Assembly: GCA_034506335.1 (NCBI GenBank)
Contig: JAPDPR010000002.1
Location: 1-64,000, forward strand
Reading direction: 5' to 3'
Length of the DNA: 64,000 bases
From: a candidate division KSB1 bacterium
GTDB taxonomy: Bacteria > Zhuqueibacterota > Zhuqueibacteria > JANLFK01 > Oleimicrobiaceae
Numbering within the stretch: position 1 is the first letter of the stretch; every line of letters starts with the position of its first letter. The notes under the pieces were generated by a model, which was not told where the DNA came from, made no database searches, and saw only the letters and a list, made by a program, of their open reading frames with translations. Below are positions 1 to 8,863 of the stretch, piece by piece. The position numbers were made by a program, and so were the translations under genes.

Positions 1-707
1 TTCGCCGCTGCCCCAGGACCCGCCACGCCGCGGCCGTAGTACCAGGACCCGCCACGCACCACCCGCCAGTCCCCAGTCCTCGGCGGCCGCAGTTTGCCCC
101 GCCGATAGCGGTCGTACGCCTCCCCATCATACCAATCCGCGCACCACTCCCACACATTGCCCGCCATCTGGTACAGACCCCACGGACTCACACCCTCCGG
201 ATACTCCCACACCCCCGCGGTCGTCCCCCCGCCACGAGTGTAGTCGTTCCGGCACCGGCTCTTGTCCCACTCGTTCCCCCATGGGTACTCCCGCCCGTCC
301 ACCCCCCGCGCCGCCTTCTCCCACTCCAACTCCGTGGGCAACCGCAGGCCCGCCCACCGGCAGTAGGCCAGCGCATCCTTATAGCTCACGCACACCACCG
401 GGTGGTCCGCCTTCTTTTTGGGAAACGACCGCCCCCGCCACACCGGCTCACCCCAGCTTGCCTTATCCGGCGGGCGGTGGCCGGTCTCCTCGACAAAACG
501 CAGGTACTGCCGGTTGGTCACCGGGTGCAGGGCGATGTAGTAGGCAGGCAGCACCACCGGGAAGGGGCCGCCGCCCTCGTCATCACCGGGCCCCCCGGCC
601 AGGAACTCCCCCTCTGGGATCAGAATCAGCAGGCTGCCGTCCTTTTCGTTTTCGATGAGCAGCGGTGGCTTGTCCATCGTCCTGTGCCTCTTGCTACGAC
701 CATTCAT
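1..707 (-). CDS. Formylglycine-generating-enzyme-type (SUMF1/FGE-sulfatase domain) protein, C-terminal part cut by window edge
   Basis: Translation of the minus strand from an ATG at 707 gives an uninterrupted frame to the window edge. It holds the family signature [18 protein letters not shown] (about 128-192) followed by RVVRGGSW (about 45-68). Earlier come a VTNRQYLRF segment and [15 protein letters not shown], both usual in FGE-sulfatase domains. The ATG is preceded by GAGAGG seven bases upstream; a second in-frame ATG lies at 677. Members either oxidise a cysteine of sulfatases to formylglycine or serve as accessory domains, and I cannot choose between these roles. No sulfatase gene is visible in the window. 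Near the edge a 29-bp direct repeat shifts the frame, so the last residues seen (after [10 protein letters not shown]) may be wrong or mark a broken gene. Confidence 0.8.
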   Translation of the reverse strand, partial: MNGRSKRHRTMDKPPLLIENEKDGSLLILIPEGEFLAGGPGDDEGGGPFPVVLPAYYIALHPVTNRQYLRFVEETGHRPPDKASWGEPVWRGRSFPKKKADHPVVCVSYKDALAYCRWAGLRLPTELEWEKAARGVDGREYPWGNEWDKSRCRNDYTRGGGTTAGVWEYPEGVSPWGLYQMAGNVWEWCADWYDGEAYDRYRRGKLRPPRTGDWRVVRGGSWYYGRGVAGPGAAA

Positions 708-895
708 GCAAAAACCTCTCGCAAAGGCGCCAAGGGGCCGCAGAGCTACCAGCCTCCCCACCACCCTTCGCGATGCCCCCTCTGCCCGAGCCTGGAGTCC
801 CCCCTGCCCGAGGCTGGACAGTGGCGAAGACCCAGGTCATTAGCCTCCGTGTGCTCTGTGGGGAGCCTCTCCCTGCCCCACTACCCCTGCCGCCG

Positions 896-1753
896 TCACG
901 GTCTAGCGCCCGCAGGGAGCACTTTCTCGTAGAACGCCTCCTGCAGGCGGCGCGTGATTGGCCCCGGCACCCCCGTGCCTACTTGCATCTCACCGATCTG
1001 CACAATGGGCGTAATCTCCACCGTCGTGCCGATGAGCATCGCCTCGTCGAACTGCGCCAACTCCGAGCGGGGGACCTCCACCTCCTTGGCAGGGACGCCC
1101 AGTTCCTCGCATAGCCGCAACACCACCGCGCGCGTCACCCCCGGCAGGATGAGGTTGGAAAGCGGCGGCGTGTAGAACGTGCCGTCCTTGACAAAGCCGA
1201 CGTTGCAGTGCGTGCCCTCGGTCATGAAGCCGTCCCGCGCCCACATGGCTTCCACTGCCCCCTGGTCAATGGCCCGCTGCCTGGAGAGCACATTGGGCAG
1301 CAGCGCAATGGACTTGATATCGCAGCGCAGCCAGCGGATGTCCTCCTCCAGGATCACCTTCACCCCTTGTTCGATCTCCTCCCAATGCGGCTTGAACGGC
1401 GAGGTGCTGATGTACACGGTGGGCGGCGTGCCGGCCGGGGGAAACCAATGCCGCCGCGGACTGTACGCGCCGCGCGTCACCTGCAGGTAGGCAATCGCCT
1501 GCTCTTGGTCGTGATTGTTCTCCTCCACCAACCGCTGGATGATGGCCGGAAACGCGCTGAGGTCCGGCGCCTGGATGCGCAGCTCGCGTAGCCCGCGCGC
1601 CATACGCGCAAGATGTGCCTCCGTCTGGAAAAAGACCCCGTAGTAACAGCGGATGACCTCATACACGCCATCGGCAAACTGAAAGCCCCGCTCGTAAGGC
1701 GGAAGGCAGACCTCGGTTTCCTGCATGTAGTGACCGTTGTAGTAGACGAGCAT
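896..1753 (-). CDS. D-amino-acid / branched-chain aminotransferase family (class IV PLP aminotransferase)
   Basis: A 285-residue fold-type IV PLP enzyme. The motif DIKSIALLPNVL carries the Schiff-base lysine (about K147), and the cofactor-binding end shows EGTHCNVGFV and GTTVEITPI. The order of motifs and the DIKS-type lysine segment resemble D-alanine aminotransferase more closely than IlvE, so the likely reaction is transamination of D-alanine/D-glutamate for cell-wall precursors. A longer frame is open to 1894. I chose the ATG at 1753 because AAGGA stands six bases before it and the protein then begins MLVYYNGHYM, as expected for this family. It stands alone, with about 200 bases on either side. 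A branched-chain substrate cannot be excluded from sequence. Confidence 0.85.
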   Translation of the reverse strand: MLVYYNGHYMQETEVCLPPYERGFQFADGVYEVIRCYYGVFFQTEAHLARMARGLRELRIQAPDLSAFPAIIQRLVEENNHDQEQAIAYLQVTRGAYSPRRHWFPPAGTPPTVYISTSPFKPHWEEIEQGVKVILEEDIRWLRCDIKSIALLPNVLSRQRAIDQGAVEAMWARDGFMTEGTHCNVGFVKDGTFYTPPLSNLILPGVTRAVVLRLCEELGVPAKEVEVPRSELAQFDEAMLIGTTVEITPIVQIGEMQVGTGVPGPITRRLQEAFYEKVLPAGARP

Positions 1754-1962
1754 AAGGGTTCCTTCTTCCAGATCGCCGTCCTCAGCTGCCCGGGCTTTCA
1801 CACTTGCCGAAGGAGCTGCCATGAGATGCGCATTCGCCCCGCGCGTCGCACGTCTCTTACCGTCAGGGGATGTTCCCCAGCGGGGCGAGGTCAACGGCCT
1901 TGTAGATTTTTCACCCTAACGGGGTCTTCGTCACTGCACAAGCCTGCGTCTTCGTATCTGTG

Positions 1963-4900
1963 CTACAGCCTCCCCGCGAGGACCACCGTGGTGCGCGCAG
2001 TCTCTACCACGCCGGCCGAGGCGTTGAGCGCTTCGAGATAGACCACATAGACGCCGATGCGCGCCTGCTGGCCGCGGTCGTCTCTGCCGTCCCAGACTAT
2101 GGCATTCGTGGCGCCAGTAGGTTGATTGCTGGCCAAGAACCGGACCAGCCGGCCGGTGACATCGTAGATCTTGATGTTGACCGCCGCGGTCGTCATGGGC
2201 AGGCTAAACGAGATCACGGCAAAGTCGTCGCGGCCATCGCCGTCCGGCGAGAACGGGGAAGGCGACACGCTGAGCGTGGTGCGTGCTGGCACCACGACGG
2301 TGAGGATGCTGTTCGCGCGTCCTGGGGTGGCACCGCTTTTGTCCACGCACGAGCTCCAGTTGGACTTTTGCGCTGAGGGCAGGTTCGGGTTGATCCTCTC
2401 CAACGACACACCGCTGCCGCCTCCCCAGCTCTGGTCATAGGCGACGCTATCGATGACTGTGCCTTGGGGGTCAAAGACGACCACTGCATCGCCCGAGGCA
2501 GAAAGCGCGGGCCAGGAGGGCACTACCAGGAGCGGGCAGGACGGGGCCAGCTCCCCACTTTTTGCCAGCGAGGAGTCCTGCGCGAGGACCGCAAAGCCGC
2601 CAGGAGGCACCACCACCGGTGACCGGCTCACCAGCCGCCGCTTGAGCACATCTGCGTCCGAAAAGTACCACTTCTCTAAGCTGACCGGCGCCTCACTGCG
2701 GTTGAACAATTCCACCCATTCGCCCATGCCACTGAGTGGCGAGTACATGATCTCGTTGATGATTAGTGTTCCCCTACCAAAGCCCACCCCCAGTTCAGCC
2801 AAAGCAATATCGTTTTCGTGTCTCTGGTCACCAGAGCAGGTCACCCTCGCCGCGATGCGCATGAGCCCTGAGGGAGGCTCGCGCCATTCCACTTCTGCGA
2901 TCGTGCACTCGTCCGCAAGTAGCCTGGCCAGCGTGACGGGCTCTCCCAGCCGCTCTTCAACGTCGAAAATGGTGTCTCTGTTGGCGTCCCAGAAGAACTC
3001 TATCCGCGGTTGCTCTGCGGGCTCCCGCCCCAGGTTACAGACTGTGACGCACATGGTCACGTTCTCACCGGCGCGCGGTTGCTCCGGTGCAAAAACAAGT
3101 CCTCCCGGTGGTATGCCCAGGTCTACCTGAGCCGGACTGACGCTGTTTTCGCGGCCAGGGGTGGCACCTTCTGGGTCCGCACTGAGCCGCCAGTTTGCGC
3201 TGTCGCCCGAGGACCACTCGTACCGCACCCGCTCCAGGGAGACCCCGGTGCGCATCCCCCAGCGGGAAAAGTAAAGGACGCTGTCAATGACCGTGCCTGC
3301 CGGGTCGTAGAGGCGCACCTGGTCCTGGTCGTTGTTCAGCGCCGCCCATCCCTGCTTTACCGTCAGCAGCGGCGCTGGCAGCGCGCCGTACTGGAAGCGG
3401 AGGGCGGAGTCGGCCGCCACGATGGCAAAGCCACCCTGGGGCACGTGCACGTGCGTGGTGCCGAAGAGGCGCGGGCCAGAAGTGGCGTCTCCTAACCCCC
3501 AACCGTACAGGTCCAACTCTCCGGGGCCGGCATTGTAGAGCTCGACCCACTCGCTCTGTCCAGGGGAGGGGGCATACATGATCTCGTTGACCAGCACCTG
3601 ACCCACAGGGAAAGCCACGGTGAGGTGCGCAAAGCAGCGGTCGTTTGCGGGCCGCGAGTCACCTATGCACCTTACCTCCACGGCGACGAGATGCACCCCT
3701 GGGGGCACGGCGGACCATGGGCAGTGCACCTGCAGGGTGTCTCCTGGCTGCAGTTTACTTATCACCTGCGCCGGTGCCAACCGCTCTTGCACACCGAGCA
3801 GCGAATCCGCATCAGCATCCCAGTAAAAGGTGACCTCCACGTTCTGCGCCGGCTGGCGCCCCACGTTGTGGACCAGAGCGGCAAGCCGCAGCGACTGCTG
3901 CGCTTTCGGGCGGCTAGGTTCCCACTGCAGGGACCCCGCAACCACTTCCACATCAATGGCCGGCGGGCTGATGCTATTTTCCCGGCCCGGCGTCGCACCT
4001 TCCGGCGCCGTGCTCAGGCCCCAGTTGTTCCGGTCCTGGGAGGCCCTATCGTAACGCATCCGTTCCAGGGAGACCCCGCTGCGCATTCCCCAGGTGGAGA
4101 AATACTGCACACTGTCCACCACCGTCCCGACCGGATCGTACAGGCGCACCGCGTCGCGGTCATTGTTAAGCGTGGGCCACCCCCCGACCACCGTAAGCAC
4201 GGGTGCGGGCAAGAGTGGGTGCTGGAAAAGGAGCGAGGAATCAGCCGCCACGACGGCGAACCCTCCCTCCGGAATGCGGCAGTGTGCGGTACCAAACAGT
4301 CGTGAGCCAGACGATGCGTCTCCCAAGCCCCAGCGGTAGAGGTCCACCTCCCCGGGACCGGCATTGTACAACTCCACCCATTCCGGCTGCCCTGGAGACG
4401 GGGCGTACATTATCTCGTTGATCAGCACCTGGCCCACGGGAAAAGCGACCAGCACGTCCGCAGAAGCCCAATTGTTCCCTGGCCGCTCGTCATTCGCGCA
4501 CTCCACCGTCATGAAAATGCTGTGTGCCCCGGGGGGAAGTCCCTGCAACCCAAACGTCACGGTGCGGCTTTCGCCAGGTCTTAGCTCCTGGAGTACCTGG
4601 GGCACGCCTATGCGCTCTGAGTCCGCCAGCACTGCGTCGCCGTTTGCGTCCCAGTAGCAGCTGACCTCGACCACCGCCACATTTTGGCGGCCTACGTTGC
4701 TCACCGCCGCGCTTATGGTCACCGGACTGTATGCACGGGGGACACGGGGGTCCCATTGGAGCGAGCCGGAGACCACCTCCACATCCACGGCCGCCGGACT
4801 GACGCTGTTTTCCGCCCCGGGCGTGCCACCGCGAGGATCGCGCGAGGAGCGCCAGTTGCTGGCGAGGTTGGATTGTTCTTCCCACCGGACGCGCTCTAAG

Positions 4901-7041
4901 GACACGCCAGTACCACCTTCTCCCCACGATGCACTGTAGGCGACACTGTCGATGGTGGCCCCGGTCAGATCGCGAAGAACCACCAGATCAGCGTCATTGT
5001 TCAGCGTCGGCCATTTGCTGCCCAGCGTCATCAGCAGGCCGCTGAATTGTGAAAAATCCTGCTTCATCGTCGTGTCTTTTGCCAGGAGCACGTATCCGCC
5101 TGCTGGCACCAGGACGTGCCGGTCAACGATGCGCACGGGATTCGCGATGTTCTCGTCACTTATGGACCATTCCCAGAGGTCGACTTCGCTACTGTCCGGG
5201 TTGAAAAGCTCGATCCACTCGCTAGCGCCGGCGCGCGGGCGGAACATGATCTCGTTGACCACCAACGTGCCGGCAGGAAATGGCACCCTCAGCTCGCCCG
5301 TTGCTGCGTCGTCCGAGGTATCTGGATCGAACACTTCGACCAGCCGAGCCATGATACGGTTCAGTCCGGAAGGCAGCGGCCCCAGCGCAAGACTGCACAC
5401 CAGAGAGTCGCCGCCTGCCAAGCCGGCCAGCTGACAGCCGATGCCGAGAAGCTCATGCGCCGACGGCTTCGTGTCATAATCCAGGTCGCGGTAGAAAGCC
5501 ACCGCACCCGCGTCGACATCCAGGAGGCCATAGTTGTACACCCACACCGAGGCGCGCACGGGCTCACCGGGCGAGGGTTGACTCGGAGAGAACTTGACCC
5601 CTTCCGGGGCCAGTCCGACATGTCTATCCCGCGGGCGAACGCTGTTCGGCGCATTGGGCGTGCCACCCAGGGGGGCTCGACAAGAGCTCCAGTTCTTGCG
5701 GCTATTAGTAGGCCAATCAGGCCTAATCCGCTCCAAGGACACACCTGTCTCACCGCCCCAAGAAGCCGAGTAGACAAGGCTGTCGACGGCGAACCCTGCG
5801 GCATCCCAGATCACCACTGCATCGCCGGTGTTATTGAGTGCTGGCCATCCCCGCCTTGGCACCAGCACCAGGCCCGTCATGGTTGGAAACAACGCCTTGA
5901 TTAGCGAATCCTCGGCGACAATGGCAAATGCACCTGGCTCAAGGTATGTGGGCAACTCGGTGAGCGTCGTTCTGCTGGTGGTGCGCGAATCGCTTAGGGC
6001 CCAAAGGCGCAGGTCAATGACATCCTTGCTTCTATTGAAAAGCTCAACCCACTCCGGCTCGCCGGCGCTCGGTCGATACATGACTTCATTGACCACAACC
6101 TCGCCTGGCCAAACCCCCACCTTGAGGGTGATGCGCTGCTCATTGTTCTCAAGCACCGTCTCACCCTCCGCCTCTGTCCGCGCAATGAGCAGGTGCACAC
6201 CGGCCGGCACCTGGTCCCAGGTGAACACTGCGATGGCGCTATCTCCAGGAGACAGGGGAGCGGCAAGTGCAACAGGAGATGCCATCATCTCCCCTTCGGT
6301 GCCCACCCCATCTTCGTTTCGGTCCCAGAAGAAGGCCACTTGGCAACTGGGCAGCACAACGCGCCCAGCATTGAGCACTACGGCGGTCACCTCTACCGAT
6401 TGCCCTCGCCGAACGCGCGCGGGTGTGCAGCTCATCCGCTTGAGCACCACATCCACATTGCCGAGGCTCACGCTGTTGGGGGCGCCCGGCGTCCCACCCT
6501 GCACCCGACTATCCGCCCAGTTGTTCAGGTCATCGCCGGCATCCAGATCGATCTTTTCGTCGGAATGACCTGGCACGTTCCCCAAGGTGTAGCGATAGAC
6601 CGCCACCGTGTCCCCTGCGGCGTTGGTCAGGATAACCGGCTCACGCTTGGTATTTGACCACCCGCCGCTGCCGAACGCACTGTCGTCGATCTTGACTATG
6701 AGGGCTTCTGGAGGGATGACCGCATCATAGGTCGTGGAGTTGCCAAAGTAGCTGCCGTCTAAGATGACCGCGTACTGTCGCGGGGCCAAGAGCAGACCCC
6801 GTCCCGCATCAACGATCTTGTCCAACTCGAGACTGTCGCCGATGGCCCACCCGGCCAGGCTTACGGTGTCGGTTGTACTCCGGTTGAAAATTTCGACAAA
6901 TTCGTCGTGGTTCTCATCTGTGGCGGGATCATACATGATTTCTGAGAGGACTACCTGCGCCTGACCCGGATGCGGGACAGCGGCAAGCCCTCCCAACAGG
7001 GCAACGAGGGGAAGAATGCGGAAACGATGAGATGCAGCCAC
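1963..7041 (-). CDS. Giant secreted protein with six lamin-tail domains alternating with CARDB-type domains and a FlgD-like C-terminus
   Basis: About 1692 residues. A signal peptide (basic start, hydrophobic LPLVALLGGLAAV, then GQAQ) is followed by six lamin-tail domains, each opening with a NEIMY-type motif at about residues 35, 322, 600, 879, 1156 and 1432, a period near 278 residues. Between them lie immunoglobulin-like CARDB-type segments with FYWDAN/D-rich turns. The last 75 residues (SPSPFSPDGDGRDDF to the end) match FlgD-like/secretion-sorting C-terminal domains, so surface export and anchoring are likely. No enzyme domain is seen; an adhesive or structural surface role is inference. 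Units four and five are almost identical, pointing to recent internal duplication. GTG at 7041 is preferred because GGGGAG lies seven bases upstream; GTG 7056 is an alternative. Confidence 0.85.
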   Translation of the reverse strand: MAASHRFRILPLVALLGGLAAVPHPGQAQVVLSEIMYDPATDENHDEFVEIFNRSTTDTVSLAGWAIGDSLELDKIVDAGRGLLLAPRQYAVILDGSYFGNSTTYDAVIPPEALIVKIDDSAFGSGGWSNTKREPVILTNAAGDTVAVYRYTLGNVPGHSDEKIDLDAGDDLNNWADSRVQGGTPGAPNSVSLGNVDVVLKRMSCTPARVRRGQSVEVTAVVLNAGRVVLPSCQVAFFWDRNEDGVGTEGEMMASPVALAAPLSPGDSAIAVFTWDQVPAGVHLLIARTEAEGETVLENNEQRITLKVGVWPGEVVVNEVMYRPSAGEPEWVELFNRSKDVIDLRLWALSDSRTTSRTTLTELPTYLEPGAFAIVAEDSLIKALFPTMTGLVLVPRRGWPALNNTGDAVVIWDAAGFAVDSLVYSASWGGETGVSLERIRPDWPTNSRKNWSSCRAPLGGTPNAPNSVRPRDRHVGLAPEGVKFSPSQPSPGEPVRASVWVYNYGLLDVDAGAVAFYRDLDYDTKPSAHELLGIGCQLAGLAGGDSLVCSLALGPLPSGLNRIMARLVEVFDPDTSDDAATGELRVPFPAGTLVVNEIMFRPRAGASEWIELFNPDSSEVDLWEWSISDENIANPVRIVDRHVLVPAGGYVLLAKDTTMKQDFSQFSGLLMTLGSKWPTLNNDADLVVLRDLTGATIDSVAYSASWGEGGTGVSLERVRWEEQSNLASNWRSSRDPRGGTPGAENSVSPAAVDVEVVSGSLQWDPRVPRAYSPVTISAAVSNVGRQNVAVVEVSCYWDANGDAVLADSERIGVPQVLQELRPGESRTVTFGLQGLPPGAHSIFMTVECANDERPGNNWASADVLVAFPVGQVLINEIMYAPSPGQPEWVELYNAGPGEVDLYRWGLGDASSGSRLFGTAHCRIPEGGFAVVAADSSLLFQHPLLPAPVLTVVGGWPTLNNDRDAVRLYDPVGTVVDSVQYFSTWGMRSGVSLERMRYDRASQDRNNWGLSTAPEGATPGRENSISPPAIDVEVVAGSLQWEPSRPKAQQSLRLAALVHNVGRQPAQNVEVTFYWDADADSLLGVQERLAPAQVISKLQPGDTLQVHCPWSAVPPGVHLVAVEVRCIGDSRPANDRCFAHLTVAFPVGQVLVNEIMYAPSPGQSEWVELYNAGPGELDLYGWGLGDATSGPRLFGTTHVHVPQGGFAIVAADSALRFQYGALPAPLLTVKQGWAALNNDQDQVRLYDPAGTVIDSVLYFSRWGMRTGVSLERVRYEWSSGDSANWRLSADPEGATPGRENSVSPAQVDLGIPPGGLVFAPEQPRAGENVTMCVTVCNLGREPAEQPRIEFFWDANRDTIFDVEERLGEPVTLARLLADECTIAEVEWREPPSGLMRIAARVTCSGDQRHENDIALAELGVGFGRGTLIINEIMYSPLSGMGEWVELFNRSEAPVSLEKWYFSDADVLKRRLVSRSPVVVPPGGFAVLAQDSSLAKSGELAPSCPLLVVPSWPALSASGDAVVVFDPQGTVIDSVAYDQSWGGGSGVSLERINPNLPSAQKSNWSSCVDKSGATPGRANSILTVVVPARTTLSVSPSPFSPDGDGRDDFAVISFSLPMTTAAVNIKIYDVTGRLVRFLASNQPTGATNAIVWDGRDDRGQQARIGVYVVYLEALNASAGVVETARTTVVLAGRL
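2000..6960 (-). repeat. Six tandem ~835-bp coding repeats (lamin-tail + CARDB unit)
   Basis: The DNA encoding the NEIMY motif recurs at about 6940, 6075, 5240, 4405, 3572 and 2745, a spacing of roughly 830-865 bp. The repeats lie inside the giant surface-protein gene. The fourth and fifth copies share long runs at protein level (VGQVL-NEIMYAPSPGQ, EWVELYNAGPGE, WGLGDA) and look most recently duplicated. Such arrays can recombine, so copy number may vary between strains or be misassembled. Confidence 0.75.
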
Positions 7042-7094
7042 TGCTCTGCTCCCCACTTCAGTCGGTGAACGGTAGCTGCCCGCTTCAGCTATGC

Positions 7095-8363
7095 TCAGCG
7101 GAATATGGTCTGTTCTCGACCTTGGCCTATGGATACAATCCGCACTGCGGCGCCAGTCTGTTCTGCAATGAACTCCAAGTAGCGCTGCGCATTGGCCGGC
7201 AGATCTCGGTAGCGTCGCACCGCGCCCAAGGGCGTCTGCCAGCCCGGCAATGTCACGTACACAGGCTTGGCCCTGCTAAGAGCCTCGATGTCGGCGGGAA
7301 AATCAAAGGTGTGGTCTCCGCCGATGTCATAGGCCGTGCACACTTGGATCTTTTCCATACTGTCCAGCACATCGAGCTTGGTCACGGCCAGCTCGGACAC
7401 GCCATTGATGCGCACCGCATAGCGCACCGCCACCAGGTCGAGCCATCCGCAGCGTCGCGGCCTTCCGGTGGTGGCGCCGTACTCTCTGCCCAATTCACGC
7501 AGACTTTGCCCTTGGGCGTCCGTGAACTCGGTAGGGAGCGGGCCGTTGCCCACGCGGGTGGTATAGGCTTTACACACACCCACCACGCTGTCGATTGCGG
7601 TAGGCGGCACGCCCAAGCCCGTGCTGGCGCCGCCACTCACGCAGCTAGAAGAAGTCACGTACGGGTAGGTCCCATGGTCGATGTCGAGAAGCGTCCCCTG
7701 GGCCCCTTCAGCCAGAATCCTTTTGCCGTCCGCCAACGCTCGATGCAGGAGCACACCTGTGTCCGTGATCATCGGTGTGACCCGCTCCACAGCGGCAAGG
7801 TAGGAATCCAACGCAGAAGAAGACATTGCACCTGTGCCGTAGAGGGCCTCGGTCACTCGGTTCTTGTGCTCGACAAGCTTTGCCAGCTTCGCGCGGAAGT
7901 CCTCCACGTGCCGCACATCGCCCACGCGCAACCCCAGGCGTTCCATCTTGTCCGCATAAGCCGGGCCGATGCCGCGCAGGGTGGTGCCGATTGCTCCGGA
8001 GTTGTTGCGCTCTCGGACCTGCTCATAGGCCAAATGACAAGGCAAAATGAGGTGTGCGCGGTCGCTCACCCACAGTCTCCCTTCAACGCAGACGCCGTGG
8101 GCCCTGAGCATGTCCACCTCGCCTTGGAGCGCCACCGGATCTACTACCACGCCGTTACCGATGACGCACACCACCTTCTCGCGTAGGATACCACACGGCA
8201 CAAGGTGAAGGACGATCTCCTGGCCATCGACCACCACGGTGTGACCGGCATTAGGGCCCCCGTTGTACCGAGCTACAATATCCGCTTCGGCGCTGAGCAG
8301 ATCGACGATCTTTCCCTTGCCTTCGTCCCCCCACTGCGTGCCAACAATAACTTTGACGCTCAT
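7095..8363 (-). CDS. purA: Adenylosuccinate synthetase
   Basis: 422 residues, the usual length. It makes adenylosuccinate from IMP, aspartate and GTP in AMP synthesis, in the cytoplasm. The N-terminal GTP-binding motif WGDEGKGK (about 11-18) with the catalytic aspartate, the following GPNAGHTVV, GTTLRGIGPAY and the R-C-GWLDLVAVRYA segment are all present. The ATG at 8363 follows GAGGACTC. It lies 53 bases upstream of the giant surface-protein gene and just after the terminator of the secDF unit. No convincing promoter is visible in the short gap before it. Confidence 0.97.
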   Translation of the reverse strand: MSVKVIVGTQWGDEGKGKIVDLLSAEADIVARYNGGPNAGHTVVVDGQEIVLHLVPCGILREKVVCVIGNGVVVDPVALQGEVDMLRAHGVCVEGRLWVSDRAHLILPCHLAYEQVRERNNSGAIGTTLRGIGPAYADKMERLGLRVGDVRHVEDFRAKLAKLVEHKNRVTEALYGTGAMSSSALDSYLAAVERVTPMITDTGVLLHRALADGKRILAEGAQGTLLDIDHGTYPYVTSSSCVSGGASTGLGVPPTAIDSVVGVCKAYTTRVGNGPLPTEFTDAQGQSLRELGREYGATTGRPRRCGWLDLVAVRYAVRINGVSELAVTKLDVLDSMEKIQVCTAYDIGGDHTFDFPADIEALSRAKPVYVTLPGWQTPLGAVRRYRDLPANAQRYLEFIAEQTGAAVRIVSIGQGREQTIFR

Positions 8364-8411
8364 GAGTCCTCGGCCCTGCTTCTGGTGCCGCGCACCGGGG
8401 AGTCATTCACA

Positions 8412-8448
8412 AGGAAAACTCCGAATCGGCGCCTTGCCGATTCGGAGT
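8412..8448 (-). terminator. Intrinsic terminator after the secD-secF-STAS unit
   Basis: A perfect 13-bp inverted repeat (8418-8430 with 8436-8448, five-base loop) is followed on the minus strand by TTTTCCTT. It stands 44 bases after the STAS gene and before purA, so it probably ends the secDF transcript. Confidence 0.8.
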
Positions 8449-8491
8449 CATAACCCACCCGAGTCGCACCCCGAAGCCTCTGTGCTCCGGT

Positions 8492-8830
8492 TTACGAAAA
8501 ACTCTGTACCGCTTCCTCTACAGAAGCGAACGTCTCAAAGACGTTGATCACTCTGGTGATGGTCATCAAGCTGCGGATACGCGGGGTGATGCACGCCAGC
8601 TTCAGCTCGCCGCCGTTGTTGCGCAAGGTGCTTGCGGCGCTGATAAGGATACCAAGACCTGAGCTATTCATCCACTGCACCTGGGACAGGTCCAGCACCA
8701 CGTTCTTGGTACCAGCGTCGATAAGCTGGTGGACCTTTTCATTGAGCAGCCCCGCATCTGGCCCACCCATGATTTTGCCCGCCAAAGAGAGGACCGTGAC
8801 TGCGCCTCTCTTAGTCTCGGCTACGGTCAT
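8492..8830 (-). CDS. STAS-domain anti-sigma factor antagonist (SpoIIAA-like)
   Basis: 112 residues forming one STAS domain. The motif VLDLSQVQWMNSSGLGIL contains the serine that partner kinases phosphorylate in SpoIIAA/RsbV proteins; the usual acidic residue before it is replaced by Asn (NSSGLG instead of DSSGLG). In that family, the unphosphorylated protein binds an anti-sigma kinase and frees a sigma factor or releases another target. No partner kinase or phosphatase gene is in the window. It is the last gene of the unit beginning with secD, 33 bases after secF, and has AAGGACAAGAAC before its ATG. The pairing with SecDF may be only transcriptional. Confidence 0.9.
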   Translation of the reverse strand: MTVAETKRGAVTVLSLAGKIMGGPDAGLLNEKVHQLIDAGTKNVVLDLSQVQWMNSSGLGILISAASTLRNNGGELKLACITPRIRSLMTITRVINVFETFASVEEAVQSFS

Positions 8831-8863
8831 GTTCTTGTCCTTCCCCGCGATTCGTCAGTGTGT

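Noticed and set aside
770-835. Two near copies of a ~22-base CTGCCCGAG-CTGGA unit
   Set aside because: Only two imperfect copies, no spacer pattern; not a CRISPR array or mobile-element end.
1861-1905. GGGG/CCCC hairpin before the aminotransferase gene
   Set aside because: The stem is only four pairs and no U-run follows on either strand, so it is not a convincing terminator.
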